Shown: positions 24,594 through 34,493, counted from the first letter of the stretch. The stretch: 42,751 bases of DNA from Candidatus Nanohalarchaeota archaeon (GCA_030634545.1 DAOWAN010000007.1:1-42751); one strand, 5' to 3'. Numbers and translations: made by a program. Notes: generated by a model from the sequence alone, not told the origin.

Positions 24594-25766
24594 ATGTATA
24601 AACTGCGTGATATATGGAAAACAAACATCATCACCATTAGAGTCAGTGTTCTTATGGCTGTGTTTTTCATAGCCTGTCTTGCGGTACTGCCTGGCGCTGA
24701 TGCTGAGGCAAATGTGATGCTTGTGGATATGAAAGCAGAGCATGTTTCAGGGAATATTGCGCTGATTATTGATGCAGATAATATGCATAACAGTTATGTC
24801 AAGGCTACTCCTGTCATCACTGTCTACAGCCAGAACGATGTTGTCATAAACAAAGCACTGGGTCAGTATATTCTTCTGCCTAACCGGACTAGCAGGATAA
24901 CTGTCCACTATAGCAGGTCATTGTTCAGTGAAGGAAATTATACAATAGAATCAAAACTGGAGTATGATAAAACTGAATCCAATATTCTTCTGAAGACACT
25001 TGGGGTGTCCGGGAACAAACTTACTATGGGTAATGCAAAGGAAATTGTTGCGCCTGCACCTGAGCAATTGAATGCATGGGGAGAGTATGGAGAGCATTTG
25101 CCTTATTTTATTATCATGCTTTTGTCTGTGATAATCATATCCTTGTCTTTGAGCTGGTTCAGACGCGTGAAAACTAATTCTGATGGTATTCCTGCGAATG
25201 GAGATACTGGTACGGTCAAAGAGAGTGAGGAAAATACTATTTTGGATGATGGCAGTGAGGAGATGCAGCAGGATATGGAGCGCGAGATCAGAATCAGTGA
25301 AACGGTTTCTGACGGGGTGGAAGAAGAGAAGAAGGATGAGGATGCATATCCAGACAAAGAATGCGCTAATGTAGATGCAGATTCATGCAGGGTGCTTGGG
25401 AAAGATGTAATACATGCAATCTGCGAGGAGAAGGAAAGGCTTAAGGATGAGATAGATGATCTTGACAGGCTGTATAAAAAGAATATCCTGGATACAGATA
25501 TTTTTGAAAAAAGTAAAAAGGGTGTTGAGGATAAACTTGAGCAGGTCAGTGTTGAGTCATTGCTGACTTGTGAGAGGTGCTCACCGGAACTGAAGGAAGA
25601 TATTGCTGGAAAACTAAAGTACAGGGAGGGAAGAATTGTAAGTTCAATAGCTATGCTGGATAAACTTTATTCTGATAAACTGATTGATGAGGATATGTAT
25701 GAGAAGAATAAGAAGGATCTTAATAATGCTCTTGATAAGATTAAAAATATTAATAGTAGAATGTAA
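24594..25766 (+). CDS. Membrane protein with exported beta domain and cytosolic SHOCT-like coiled coils
   Basis: This 390-residue protein has a signal peptide (ITIRVSVLMAVFFIACLAVLPGADA). An exported domain of about 130 residues (VVINKALGQYILLPNRTSRITVHYSRSLF) follows, and a membrane helix near 165-187 (YFIIMLLSVIIISLSLSWF). The cytosolic tail is acidic and coiled-coil. It holds two units, DLDRLYKKNILDTDIFEKSKKGVEDKL and MLDKLYSDKLIDEDMYEKNKKDLNNAL, matching the repeats of the protein at 19527-20915. The topology is type I. The role is unknown, perhaps linking the envelope to the cytosolic coiled-coil protein. Confidence 0.65.
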   Translation: MYKLRDIWKTNIITIRVSVLMAVFFIACLAVLPGADAEANVMLVDMKAEHVSGNIALIIDADNMHNSYVKATPVITVYSQNDVVINKALGQYILLPNRTSRITVHYSRSLFSEGNYTIESKLEYDKTESNILLKTLGVSGNKLTMGNAKEIVAPAPEQLNAWGEYGEHLPYFIIMLLSVIIISLSLSWFRRVKTNSDGIPANGDTGTVKESEENTILDDGSEEMQQDMEREIRISETVSDGVEEEKKDEDAYPDKECANVDADSCRVLGKDVIHAICEEKERLKDEIDDLDRLYKKNILDTDIFEKSKKGVEDKLEQVSVESLLTCERCSPELKEDIAGKLKYREGRIVSSIAMLDKLYSDKLIDEDMYEKNKKDLNNALDKIKNINSRM

Positions 25767-25829
25767 AATGATGATATGAATCGAATAAAATTATGATGAT
25801 GAGTTTATGGTAATGCAGAGGGGATGAAT

Positions 25830-26546
25830 ATGGCATATGGAATTGATACTGAGAGAGTTCCATCGGGTATTCCGGGGCTTGATAAAGTTCTTGAAGGAGG
25901 TTTTGCGAGGGGTTCTTCTGTTCTTGTGTCCGGTACACCCGGAACCGGTAAAACGCTTTTCGGACTCCAGTATATTGTTAATGGTGCTCTTGACTACGGC
26001 GAGGCAGGAATATTTGTATCTGTTGAAGATTCACCGGAGATACTGAACAAGTGGTTCGGCAGATTTGGATGGGATTTTGAGGACCTCCAGGAAAGAGGGC
26101 TGGTCAATGTACACACCCCAGAGATAAAGACTGAAGAAGGAGAGGATTTTGTCCAGTATATAAAAAATGAGAATTTTATAAACATGATAAAATCATTTAA
26201 GGCAAAAAGGATTGTTTTTGATTCACTGACGACAATTCTTGAATTCAGTGAAGGTTTTGGGGGCTATCGGCGCGGTACACAGATGCTTGTGAAGATGTTT
26301 CGGGAGCTTGGATTGACTACTCTTTTTACGCACGAGAGAAAAGTGCCTGTTGAGAGGCTTGATTTTGGTATGGAGCAGTTCGTGATTGACGGCACAATAT
26401 TTCTTGATATGATTAAAGCAACTGACCATTATGAGAAATGCTTAAGTATCCTTAAGATGAGGGGAACGAATCACGGGAAGGGCATATATCCGTTTCAGAT
26501 AAGAAAAAGAGGCATCACAGTTTTCCCGGAACAGCACGTCATATGA
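25830..26546 (+). CDS. RAD55/KaiC-like ATPase
   Basis: This 238-residue single-domain RecA-like ATPase has YGIDTERVPSGIPGLDKVLEGGF, Walker A GTPGTGKT at about 38-45, and Walker B RIVFDSLTT. It resembles KaiC/GvpD/FlaH-type archaeal regulators. The ATG at 25830 has GAGGGG six bases upstream. It converges tail-to-tail with a related but degenerate ATPase gene, seven bases between stops. In archaea such proteins often act in signalling, but nothing here fixes the process. Confidence 0.85.
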   Translation: MAYGIDTERVPSGIPGLDKVLEGGFARGSSVLVSGTPGTGKTLFGLQYIVNGALDYGEAGIFVSVEDSPEILNKWFGRFGWDFEDLQERGLVNVHTPEIKTEEGEDFVQYIKNENFINMIKSFKAKRIVFDSLTTILEFSEGFGGYRRGTQMLVKMFRELGLTTLFTHERKVPVERLDFGMEQFVIDGTIFLDMIKATDHYEKCLSILKMRGTNHGKGIYPFQIRKRGITVFPEQHVI

Positions 26547-26553
26547 TGACGGG

Positions 26554-27258
26554 TTACAGATGGCCTTTTTTCGAAGCGAATTGGCAGGGCATCCAGTCTG
26601 TTGTCGGAGTATCTTTTCCACTGATTTTGATCATTGTCTTTTTGTCTTCTTCTTTGAAGTCCAGGATAACATCAACAGAATGGCGCACTCGCGTGAGTAT
26701 TTTATCATCCTGCATATTTTCTTCCATTGTAATGATAAAGATTGCACTGGTTTCTTTTATCTTATTCATGAGCGCTAAAAGATAATTGACTAATGTCACA
26801 CTGTCTCTTTGCATCAGGGATGTGGAGCCGGAGTCAAATACATTGATCACGTCAGGATTTACATTCCATAGTGCTTCATTGAGTTCTGTTACAGCGATGC
26901 TGATCTCATTCAATGACTGCGGATTTTCAGCATATTCTATTATGTCACTGTCTATAGCAGCACTGCCTATGCTTTTCGTGTACGCATCCACGTATTTCAT
27001 GTAACCTGATGTTTCAAAGGTATTGAAGTCCCAGCCAAAGTCATTCCAATTGCTTTTCAGGGATTGTGGTGTGTTTTCTGTGGAGATGAATAGACCTGTG
27101 TCGCCTGCCTTGAGGCGCTCGAATAATATCTGCGCTCCAATCAGACCTTTTTGTATGTTTGTAGGTCCGCATAGCAGTATTGTTGAGCTGCGCGGCAGTC
27201 CGCCCTCTAAGGCATCATCTATTGATTTTATGTTTGTTCTGGCTCTCTGGACCTGCAT
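26554..27258 (-). CDS. RAD55/KaiC-like protein with degenerate P-loop
   Basis: A 234-residue protein with the same fold as its neighbour (IKSIDDALEGGLPRSSTILLCGP...TGLFISTENTPQSLKSNWNDFGWDF). The Walker A reads GPTNIQKGL, lacking the GK[T/S] that binds phosphate, so ATP hydrolysis is doubtful. The Walker B-like segment is NVFDSGST. The intact convergent paralogue suggests the two could form a hetero-oligomer with one catalytic and one regulatory partner. Confidence 0.75.
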   Translation of the reverse strand: MQVQRARTNIKSIDDALEGGLPRSSTILLCGPTNIQKGLIGAQILFERLKAGDTGLFISTENTPQSLKSNWNDFGWDFNTFETSGYMKYVDAYTKSIGSAAIDSDIIEYAENPQSLNEISIAVTELNEALWNVNPDVINVFDSGSTSLMQRDSVTLVNYLLALMNKIKETSAIFIITMEENMQDDKILTRVRHSVDVILDFKEEDKKTMIKISGKDTPTTDWMPCQFASKKGHL

Positions 27259-27309
27259 TTGGCATTACCTGTATAAAATACTAAATGATTCACTGTGAAT
27301 GGAGCAGAA

Positions 27310-27711
27310 TCAGCAGATTTTCAGGAGATCTTCTTTCATGACTCTTATGGCGCGCATGATATCTGTTGAGGTGATTATACCGACTAGTTTGCCGCCTTTG
27401 AGAACCGGCAGCTGCTTGATTTTTCCGAGGGCCATAAGATTGCTTGCCTGCGCTGTGCTTTCATCTGAATTGATTGTGACTACTTTCATGGTTGCGATGT
27501 CTTTTACTTTTACTTTTGCAGGGTCACGGTCTTGTGCGACTATTTTTTTGATTATGTCCCTTTCGGTAATTATGCCTAGGGGCTTTTTGCTTTCAACCAC
27601 AACTAAGCTGCTGATGTCGTTCTTTGCCATGAGTTTGGCAGCTGAATTCACATACTGATTTTTTGTGGCAGTCATAACTTTTTTTGACATCCATACTTCT
27701 ATTTTTTCCAT
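27310..27711 (-). CDS. Two-CBS-domain protein
   Basis: About 133 residues forming one Bateman module. The first CBS runs over VWMSKKVMTATKNQYVNSAAKLMAKNDISSLVVVESKKPLGIITERDIIKKI and the second over KVKDIATMKVVTINSDESTAQASNLMALGKIKQLPVLKGGKLVGIITSTDIMRAI. Such modules bind adenine nucleotides. There is no fused effector domain. The ATG at 27711 follows GGTGATTTAT; the track start is seven codons upstream. It lies next to the RAD55-like gene on the same strand. Confidence 0.9.
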   Translation of the reverse strand: MEKIEVWMSKKVMTATKNQYVNSAAKLMAKNDISSLVVVESKKPLGIITERDIIKKIVAQDRDPAKVKVKDIATMKVVTINSDESTAQASNLMALGKIKQLPVLKGGKLVGIITSTDIMRAIRVMKEDLLKIC

Positions 27712-27966
27712 ATAAATCACCTTTGATATCATTGTGTGACATGCAATGTCTGAAAAGACGTTTTTTGCCAGAGTAAACTATCTGCCACTGAAATTGTGCT
27801 CATGTAAGAGTTCTAATACAGGAAATTATTTATTTAAGCAAGTATATATAATTTTATGGTTAAGGGGTATGGATATTTTTTCCGTGATGACATAGGAATT
27901 CACCATTCCCTGTTTCCTGTGCAGATATGATTTGATGTGTATGTTTTGGCTTATAAAATGCATATT

Positions 27967-28212
27967 TTAATGCATCACAAAAAGCTCATTTTCACGGAAA
28001 AATTCCTCTGACCCTTCTGATCTCGAAATGATATGACCTGTCTTATTTGAGCCATTATAACTGCAAATACCGTCACAATGCGGACACTGTTTACGTTCTG
28101 TATGCATAACGCCGTTTTTACTGATAACGAGTTTGATGTTATTTTGTGTAGCATAATCATGTAACAGCGTAACATGCTCAAAGTTTATTAATGTTGGTTG
28201 ATATAAATTCAT
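27967..28212 (-). pseudogene. Probable transposase N-terminal fragment (zinc ribbon)
   Basis: An 81-codon frame reads MNLYQPTLINFEHV..., then KQCPHCDGICSYNGSNKTGH, a two-Cys plus Cys pattern like the N-terminal zinc-binding part of archaeal IS transposases, then stops abruptly. The remaining transposase domains are missing, so this is likely an IS remnant. The family is not certain; it could be a stand-alone small zinc protein. It is flanked by the CBS gene and the chemotaxis arm. Confidence 0.4.
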
Positions 28213-28311
28213 TGAAGTCCCCTCCAGCAGGTGATTTTTAGTCTTCCAAAGGGATTTATATCCGCAGCAAGCTTAAGTGGTATCGAACCCACTTGGGAAT
28301 AAAATGAATCT

Positions 28312-29232
28312 TCAGGCTGTTTTCAGTGCATCTTCAAGCTGCTTTTTGCTTATTGGTTTTTTGAGGTAATCTGCTGCGCCTAAATCAATGCACTGTTTCT
28401 TTGTTTCCTCTTCATAAACGGAGGTTTCCATGATAACAATAGTTTTCGGTTTTATTTCCTTTATCTTTTTCAGCGCACCTATCCCATCAAGATTCGGCAT
28501 CTTTATGTCCAAAAGAACAATTGCCGGTTCTTCACTTTTTACTTTTGCAACTGCCTGCTCACCATCAGCAGCCTCGAGAATATCATATTTACTGGTATCA
28601 ATATAGCTTTTGATTGTGCCTCGCATCATGGTTGAATCATCAACTATGAGTACTTTCTTTTTGGCACCAGCATATTTTGCGGTGTCTTTGGTCTTGCCTG
28701 CATCTCCTGTTTCAGCATTCCCGGACTGCTGTTCTGTGACATGAGTTATATGCTCTATGTCTTTTGATTCTATTACTTTTCCAAGGTCAACAAGTATCAA
28801 TAGGCGTTTGTCAAGTACGCCGACACCCTGTATGTAATCTGCGTTTATTTTCTGTGTGATTGTCGAGGGCGCAGGCTCGATTTTATCGCCTGTGATTCTC
28901 AATACTTCGTTACAGTTGTCAACTACCATACCTATAGTATTGCCTTCTATTTCAGTTACGAGTACGCGTGTGTTCTTGTCTTTTTCTTTTACTTCAAGAC
29001 CAACCTTCTTTGCAAGGTCAATCACTACTATAATCTTCCCACGCAAATTGATCACACCAAGAATATAGTCATCTGTTCCAGGTATTACTGTAACATCTTC
29101 CATCTTGATTATTTCGCGCACATCATTTATGTCTACGCCGAATTCTTCTGCGCCAATCATGAATACAACCAGCTGGCGCTCAAAAAACTGCTTTTCTGTG
29201 TCCATCTGTGCATCATTTTGTTTTTCTGACAT
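28312..29232 (-). CDS. cheV: CheV-like adaptor: CheW domain plus response-regulator receiver
   Basis: 306 residues. The N-terminal CheW domain (about 15-165) has FFERQLVVFMIGAEEFGVDINDVREIIKMEDVTVIPGTDDYILGVINLRGKIIVVIDL. The C-terminal receiver begins KKVLIVDDSTMMR and carries the phospho-accepting Asp in VLLDIKMPNLDG and Lys in DYLKKP. CheV couples receptors to CheA and adapts by phosphorylation. The ATG at 29232 follows AGGTGAAG. The gene is downstream of cheW and mcp in one arm. The domain order matches bacterial CheV. Confidence 0.9.
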   Translation of the reverse strand: MSEKQNDAQMDTEKQFFERQLVVFMIGAEEFGVDINDVREIIKMEDVTVIPGTDDYILGVINLRGKIIVVIDLAKKVGLEVKEKDKNTRVLVTEIEGNTIGMVVDNCNEVLRITGDKIEPAPSTITQKINADYIQGVGVLDKRLLILVDLGKVIESKDIEHITHVTEQQSGNAETGDAGKTKDTAKYAGAKKKVLIVDDSTMMRGTIKSYIDTSKYDILEAADGEQAVAKVKSEEPAIVLLDIKMPNLDGIGALKKIKEIKPKTIVIMETSVYEEETKKQCIDLGAADYLKKPISKKQLEDALKTA

Positions 29233-29343
29233 TATCTTCACCTGTCTTGCTATTACCATCTTTTTAAAATTCCTGTTTTTTTACATGCTGCTATGCTAAT
29301 GCTACGATGTGTGTTTATGGGTTCAAAAACATGAACTCTTGTT

Positions 29344-30012
29344 TTACTTATTGTGGATAATTCTTTTGCCGGTACTTTTTTGTTTTCTTTTTTTCTTTGC
29401 CTCTTTCTTCTCTACAATTGCCGGCTTTTTTTTCTTTATCTTGCTTTTTTGCGAAGGCGCCTGATTCTTTTGTATTTTTGGCGCCTCTTTATCTCCATCA
29501 CATAGGATGCTGGCGCTTTTCTTTTCCACGCTCTTTATGTGCCCGAGGTCTTTTTCATCTAAAACTTTTGAGATGTCAAGCAGTATCAGGAGGCGCTCGC
29601 CAATAATCCCTACACCGTCAATATATGCGCTTTTGAACTTTTGGGTTATTATTTCAGGTGCAGGCTCGATTTTATTACCTGTTATTCTCAATACCTCGCT
29701 GCAGCTGTCTACTACCATACCCAGGATATTGTTCTCTATATCCACTATGAGTACGCGGGTGTTCTTGTCTGTTTCCCGGGCTGCAATTCCCAGTTTCTTT
29801 GCAAGATCAATCACGACCACAATTTTTCCGCGCAGGTTGATTATGCCACGGATATAATCTTCGGTTCCAGGCATTGCTGTGACGTCCTCCATCCGGATTA
29901 TTTCGCGCACATCATTGATCTCTATGCCGAATTCTTCTTTCTCTATTTTGAATACAACCAGCTGACGCTCACATAACTGCTTTTCTGTGTTCTGTTTTAT
30001 TTGGTCATCCAT
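29344..30012 (-). CDS. cheW: CheW-like adaptor with Lys-rich C-terminal tail
   Basis: 222 residues. The CheW domain (about 10-160) is closely related to the neighbouring CheV (RQLVVFKIEKEEFGIEINDVREIIRMEDVTAMPGTEDYIRGIINLRGKIVVVIDLAKK). In place of the receiver it ends in a strongly basic tail (KIKKKKPAIVEKKEAKKKRKQKSTGK). It likely links the MCP to CheA. The pair arose by duplication, and the tail may be a degenerate linker or a surface-binding extension. GGTAAC precedes the ATG. Confidence 0.88.
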   Translation of the reverse strand: MDDQIKQNTEKQLCERQLVVFKIEKEEFGIEINDVREIIRMEDVTAMPGTEDYIRGIINLRGKIVVVIDLAKKLGIAARETDKNTRVLIVDIENNILGMVVDSCSEVLRITGNKIEPAPEIITQKFKSAYIDGVGIIGERLLILLDISKVLDEKDLGHIKSVEKKSASILCDGDKEAPKIQKNQAPSQKSKIKKKKPAIVEKKEAKKKRKQKSTGKRIIHNK

Positions 30013-30183
30013 ATTTGTTACCTTTATTTGTTAAACGTTAACGCGCGAATTCCAGTTAAATTTGTGTTTTACAATACACACGCAGTTGACTGTATTGACG
30101 CGTCATGACAGTGTCTTTGAGGTTACCGGACCCATACCAGATTTTGCCGGGTGCTGCTCAAGCAGGGAAATCCAAAAGATTCA

Positions 30184-32574
30184 CTATTCTTTTTTATCTG
30201 TTTTTTCATCTTTTGGTTTAGCAGGTTCAGACCCATTCCCGGTGGAAGGAGCCGGTTTACTCTTTTGGGTTGTCTGGATATGTTTTTTATATTCTTTCTC
30301 CAGTTTCTCTTCATGCATATTTTTTTGGTTCTTTTGAGAAACTACTTTAGTCATATCACCTGTATCTGTTACGGAGGACGAGTCATCCAGCCTGAAAGTG
30401 GATACAATCTGCTTCAGTTCTTCAGCACCTTTGGCAAGTTCCTGTGCAGCACCGCTTACCTGTGTCATTGAGGCAGTTGTCTCTTCCATAGATGCTGAGA
30501 CTTCTTCAGATGATGCAGCGCTCTCCTCAGCAATTGAGCTTACTTCAGTAGCTGAACCTGAAACTTTTTCAACACCTGCCTCTGACTGCTGTGCCGCAGC
30601 ACTCAACTCCTGTGCCTGTCCGGCAATCTCTTTCACTATCTGCCCGATTTCTTCAAGAGATGTTACTGCTTCTGTGATTACAGATGAGCCGCTATCCACC
30701 GCTTTCTTAGTCTCATCCATCTGCGTGACAGAATTTTTGGTCTCATCCTGCACTGCTGTTATCAAATCAGCAATCTGTGTGGTTGCTTTTTGCGACTCTT
30801 CTGCAAGTTTTCTTACTTCATCTGCAACAACAGCGAAACCTCTTCCTGCCTCGCCTGCTCTTGCTGCCTCAATTGCTGCATTCAGCGCAAGGAGATTGGT
30901 CTGCTCTGAGATGTTATTGATTACATCTATAATCTTTCCTATCTCCTGGCTCTTTGAATCAAGGACTCCCACATTAGTTGCAGTCTTGTCTGCCGTATCT
31001 GATATCTGCTTCATCGCATCTCCTGCTCTCCTGCCCGCGTCAAGACCCTTGTCTGATGATTTTTGTGCAGTTGATGCGTTTTCCGCAGTCTTCTGCGAGT
31101 TGTCTGCCACAAGCTTTGTAGCCATGCCGACTTCTTCAATCGCTTTCTTAGTCTCCCCACTCAGTCTTGAAAGGTCCTGACCTCCTTTCGCAACTTCCTG
31201 TATTGTGGCACTTACCTGCTCAGTTGACGCGTTCACCTCTTGTGCTGATGCAGACAATTCCTCAGCAGAGGATGCTGCAACATTTGCGTTTTTTGCAATC
31301 TGGCTTACTGTTATTCTTAACCCGTCAATCATCTTCTGGATTGCATCTGCTGCCACTTTAAGGTCCCCTCTTGCTTCGACATTTACGTCTTCCCTTAAAT
31401 CGCCGTCTGCCACTTTTGCAGAAATGCCGACAATCGCTTTCATTGGTGTTGCAATATTCTCAAGCATGTTATTAACAGCTACAGCTGTTTGACCAACTTC
31501 ATCTTTTCCTGAAACAGTCATTCTCTTGTCAAGTTCTACTGTATCTGCCAGATCAGTGGTTTCTTTTACCATCCTGCTAAGCGGTTTTGTAATTAGTCCT
31601 GCAACAAACAATGCAATTATTACACTCAAAATCGCAGCCCCGAGCGTAAATGCAAGTATCATCATATTTGCCGATGCCTGAGCATCAAGCATCTCTTGCT
31701 TCTGGTCAGCGCGAAGCTCGTTTGCCACGTTTTCAAATTCCCTTGCAGCTGTAACCATCGCTTCCTCATCCATTAGCTGATCCTTGTAAAGAAAAACATA
31801 TTCATCAAATGCCTCTTTATAATCTTCTATAGCATCTTTAATAGCATCCATCTGGTCAAGGTTCTGCTGCTGTTTCATTTTTGTTCTTGTAGAAGCAACT
31901 TGTGCAAGCGTATCTTCAACAATCTCATCAATCTCATCAGCGTACTGGTCATCGTTCCTCAACATGTAGTTCTTTTCTGCTATTCTTAGATCAGAGATAT
32001 ATTTGATGATTCTGTTGGCATCATCTGCTTTACCCACTCTTTCATGAAGATTATCATGTTCTACCTTTGCTGCAAACTCATTTTCCATCTCTGCTTTCTG
32101 GTCTGCTCTCAGGGCATTGCACTCACTTTCTGCGTTATGTGCAGCTTCAACCATCAGGTTATTTTGCGCTTCCATTTCCTGGTGCATTTTTTCATACTCT
32201 GCAACCCCTGCTTCATATTTTTCAAGTTCTCCGGCAAGTTCGTCCATCATGGCAATATTGTCAACACTATTGAACTTCGCCTTTGTCTCTGTGATTTGTG
32301 AATGCACCCCTTCAACAATCGTATTTAACTTCTGGATGGCATGTTCTGTATCACTCCCATGCAGATTATATCCTCTAAGCATGAAATTCTTTTCCTGCTG
32401 CCTTGCTCCCAGCACCTCTTTCACAAGCCGGTTTGCATCATCTGCCTTGTCAACCCTGTCAACGACAGTATGCATGCTGCTGTAGCCGACATAACCGATA
32501 ATTGCTGCGATTAGAACAACAATTGTAAATCCTGCAATAATTTTTGTCTTTACTTTTACATCATTTAATTTCAT
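30184..32574 (-). CDS. Methyl-accepting chemotaxis protein with HBM-type sensor
   Basis: 796 residues. TM1 spans about 13-33. A periplasmic-side helical sensor of about 270 residues holds two similar units ([28 protein letters not shown] and [28 protein letters not shown]), as in HBM bimodular sensors. TM2 is at about 303-325, followed by HAMP and the long cytoplasmic signalling hairpin. The tip [38 protein letters not shown] binds CheA and CheW. Potential methylation helices ([17 protein letters not shown]) flank it. The gene is the first of the minus arm, with a TATA box upstream near 32665. Confidence 0.95.
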   Translation of the reverse strand: MKLNDVKVKTKIIAGFTIVVLIAAIIGYVGYSSMHTVVDRVDKADDANRLVKEVLGARQQEKNFMLRGYNLHGSDTEHAIQKLNTIVEGVHSQITETKAKFNSVDNIAMMDELAGELEKYEAGVAEYEKMHQEMEAQNNLMVEAAHNAESECNALRADQKAEMENEFAAKVEHDNLHERVGKADDANRIIKYISDLRIAEKNYMLRNDDQYADEIDEIVEDTLAQVASTRTKMKQQQNLDQMDAIKDAIEDYKEAFDEYVFLYKDQLMDEEAMVTAAREFENVANELRADQKQEMLDAQASANMMILAFTLGAAILSVIIALFVAGLITKPLSRMVKETTDLADTVELDKRMTVSGKDEVGQTAVAVNNMLENIATPMKAIVGISAKVADGDLREDVNVEARGDLKVAADAIQKMIDGLRITVSQIAKNANVAASSAEELSASAQEVNASTEQVSATIQEVAKGGQDLSRLSGETKKAIEEVGMATKLVADNSQKTAENASTAQKSSDKGLDAGRRAGDAMKQISDTADKTATNVGVLDSKSQEIGKIIDVINNISEQTNLLALNAAIEAARAGEAGRGFAVVADEVRKLAEESQKATTQIADLITAVQDETKNSVTQMDETKKAVDSGSSVITEAVTSLEEIGQIVKEIAGQAQELSAAAQQSEAGVEKVSGSATEVSSIAEESAASSEEVSASMEETTASMTQVSGAAQELAKGAEELKQIVSTFRLDDSSSVTDTGDMTKVVSQKNQKNMHEEKLEKEYKKHIQTTQKSKPAPSTGNGSEPAKPKDEKTDKKE

Positions 32575-32661
32575 TTTAAACCGCCTCGCAAATCATACAT
32601 CCCATTGTCACTTTTCAGTGCACATGATTGTTATATTAATATCACTTTGTAACTATTTTTT

Positions 32662-32675
32662 ACAGCATATATACT
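32662..32675 (-). promoter_or_regulatory. TATA box of the mcp-cheW-cheV arm
   Basis: On the minus strand AAAGTATATATGCT lies about 90 bases before the mcp ATG, giving a moderate leader. AGGCGG near 32581 is the ribosome site. Confidence 0.4.
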
Positions 32676-32826
32676 TTATGGTTGAAATAGTACCCATTTC
32701 ATTGTCCTAAACGGAGAAAAATGAGCAAAATGCATACTCTATCAAAAAAACAGTTGATATTAAACCGGAGAAATCAGGGCGATGAATAATGTATTTCGCA
32801 TCAGAAAAAAGTGAGATGGTGAGAAT

Positions 32827-33414
32827 ATGGAGTCTTTGAATATACCTAAAAATAATGGCACTAATAAGAAATGCCAGATAAAATCAGATGACAGTATAAG
32901 GTTAAAAGTGTTAAGTGCACTGTTTGATAAAAACGGTCTGAAACCAAACATTGAATATATTTCAAAAAAGACCGGTCTGACGAGGCGGACAATATATAAT
33001 AGCCTTGAGTTTCTAAATGAAAATGGAGTGATCCGGGAGTATCATCCTTTTCTTGATGTGTCAAAGCTTGGTTTCCTGCTTTCTTCCATAAGCCTGCTGC
33101 AGGTTGATATGACACGGACCAAAGTGCTCAATGAATTTAAAAAGAGACTCGCTAATGACCCTAATGTGTATCAGGTATCTGATATTACAGGTCTGGATAC
33201 ATACAATGTTGTCATTATGGAAGTGTACGGGTCTGTTGAAGAATACACTTCATCAATGAAAAAGAAGTATTATACAAAAATCCCGGGGTTTTCTGAACTG
33301 GTTACAAAGCGCATTATTGTTTATAATTCTTTAGATGATGGAAGCGTATATAAACAGGCTCATATTCCAAAACAGGTAATAGATATCCTTAATGAGCGGC
33401 AGAGATCGTATTAG
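32827..33414 (+). CDS. Winged-helix regulator (Lrp-like layout)
   Basis: This 195-residue protein has an N-terminal HTH (LKVLSALFDKNGLKPNIEYISKKTGLTRRTIYNSLEFLNENGVIREY). A C-terminal alpha/beta domain of the RAM/AsnC type follows (YQVSDITGLDTYNVVIMEVYGSVEEYTSSMKKKYYTKIPGFSELVTKRIIV). GGTGAGAAT lies before the ATG. It is divergent from the mcp gene, whose promoter region it shares, so control of the receptor arm is likely. Confidence 0.8.
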   Translation: MESLNIPKNNGTNKKCQIKSDDSIRLKVLSALFDKNGLKPNIEYISKKTGLTRRTIYNSLEFLNENGVIREYHPFLDVSKLGFLLSSISLLQVDMTRTKVLNEFKKRLANDPNVYQVSDITGLDTYNVVIMEVYGSVEEYTSSMKKKYYTKIPGFSELVTKRIIVYNSLDDGSVYKQAHIPKQVIDILNERQRSY

Positions 33415-33725
33415 TAAGGTACTCCAAATCCTAGTTCTTAAGAGGATTAATACTGCAACAACAAAACCAAAGTCTTATGATTTTAAACAAATAGACAATT
33501 CACAATATTTGTATTTCACATCTTGTAACTTCTCTTGTTTTTTTTTGATATTGTGATATATTATGATCTAATAGCATGTCACTAAGGTGCGACAAAACTA
33601 GATAAGCCTAGTATTACAAGTATACTCAAGGCATGAAATAAATGAGCAAAAACCACCCAAAACCATGTTGCATTGATGTATATGGGAAGGCACTCTACTC
33701 AATTAATTAGTGCCTTCACTATATA
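33415..33725. other. Intergenic region with hairpin upstream of the tandem regulators
   Basis: No gene is visible in these 311 AT-rich bases. The notable element is a perfect inverted repeat, AAGGCACT at 33687-33694 and AGTGCCTT at 33709-33716 with a 14-base spacer. It ends 10 bases before the start of the next gene and is a good operator or leader-hairpin candidate. There is no Shine-Dalgarno before that ATG. Confidence 0.5.
33687..33716. promoter_or_regulatory. Inverted repeat (operator or 5' hairpin) before the HTH regulator pair
   Basis: AAGGCACT...AGTGCCTT is an 8-bp perfect dyad 10 bases upstream of the ATG cluster at 33726. It may be autoregulatory for the downstream HTH proteins. Confidence 0.5.
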
Positions 33726-34493
33726 ATGATGATGAAACCAGACAATTGGTTACGATTTACTGAAAAGGAAAAACGGGTGTTTCGAAAGATTATAAAATAT
33801 CCGCACCAGAATGATACAGAGTTGTCTAAAAAGATCGGCATTAACAGGACAACAATTACTGCTATCAGAAACAAATTATATAAGAGGAATTTTTATTCCA
33901 AGATAAGAATCCCTAAATTATGCCTTGCTGAATGCGAGATATTCAATGTCAGAAACTTCAGACTAAATCCATTGGGCATTTCATATAAAGAAAAAAAAGA
34001 GATAAATGAGTTGTTTGAATCACCTGAGATGATATTCGGGATTTTGTCAGAAGACAAAATTACAGGTATATTCCTGTCAAAAAATTATACAGAACTTTAC
34101 AAAATAAATGCATTGAACAAGCTAAGCGCGCAGTCGGATATATCAGAGAAGATATGCAGTGCTTATTTTCCCATAAAATTAAGCAAAATACCTGTTTTTT
34201 TTAATTACACATCATTATTTGAGCCACCACCCAAATCAAGTGATGAACAGATCAGGGATGACATACAACTACAAAAAATTGAGTATCATCCCACTGGCGT
34301 TCAAAGCTTTCAAATATTGCATCTTCGAAATTACTATGCAATTTTAAGCATGCATCAAAGCCATATGATAATACCTGACTTTGACTGGATTCTAATCGGA
34401 TCCACGCTTATAGGAGTATTGGACACACTTGAGAAGATACATCACTGCGATGAGACAAAATATTTAAGTATACTCTACAAATACCAACCATGA
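33726..34493 (+). CDS. HTH regulator with RTTIT..RNK motif, paralogue 1
   Basis: 255 residues. The N-terminal winged helix is FTEKEKRVFRKIIKYPHQNDTELSKKIGINRTTITAIRNKLYKRNFYSKIRIPKL. A ligand-binding-like alpha/beta domain follows, with a conserved IPVFFNYTSLFEP segment. Three Met codons are consecutive at the start. The stop overlaps the next gene by four bases (ATGA), so the two are translationally coupled. I do not recognise a named family. The position between the two chemotaxis arms suggests regulation of them. Confidence 0.75.
   Translation: MMMKPDNWLRFTEKEKRVFRKIIKYPHQNDTELSKKIGINRTTITAIRNKLYKRNFYSKIRIPKLCLAECEIFNVRNFRLNPLGISYKEKKEINELFESPEMIFGILSEDKITGIFLSKNYTELYKINALNKLSAQSDISEKICSAYFPIKLSKIPVFFNYTSLFEPPPKSSDEQIRDDIQLQKIEYHPTGVQSFQILHLRNYYAILSMHQSHMIIPDFDWILIGSTLIGVLDTLEKIHHCDETKYLSILYKYQP

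Noticed and set aside
28213-28300. tRNA-like T-arm (AAGTGG-gttcgata-CCACTT on the minus strand)
   Set aside because: The loop is 8 nt, not 7, and no D-arm, anticodon arm or matching acceptor stem is found on either side.
30398-31492. Long plus-strand ORFs opposite the MCP gene
   Set aside because: They are antisense shadows of the Ala/Ser/Glu-rich MCP signalling domain.
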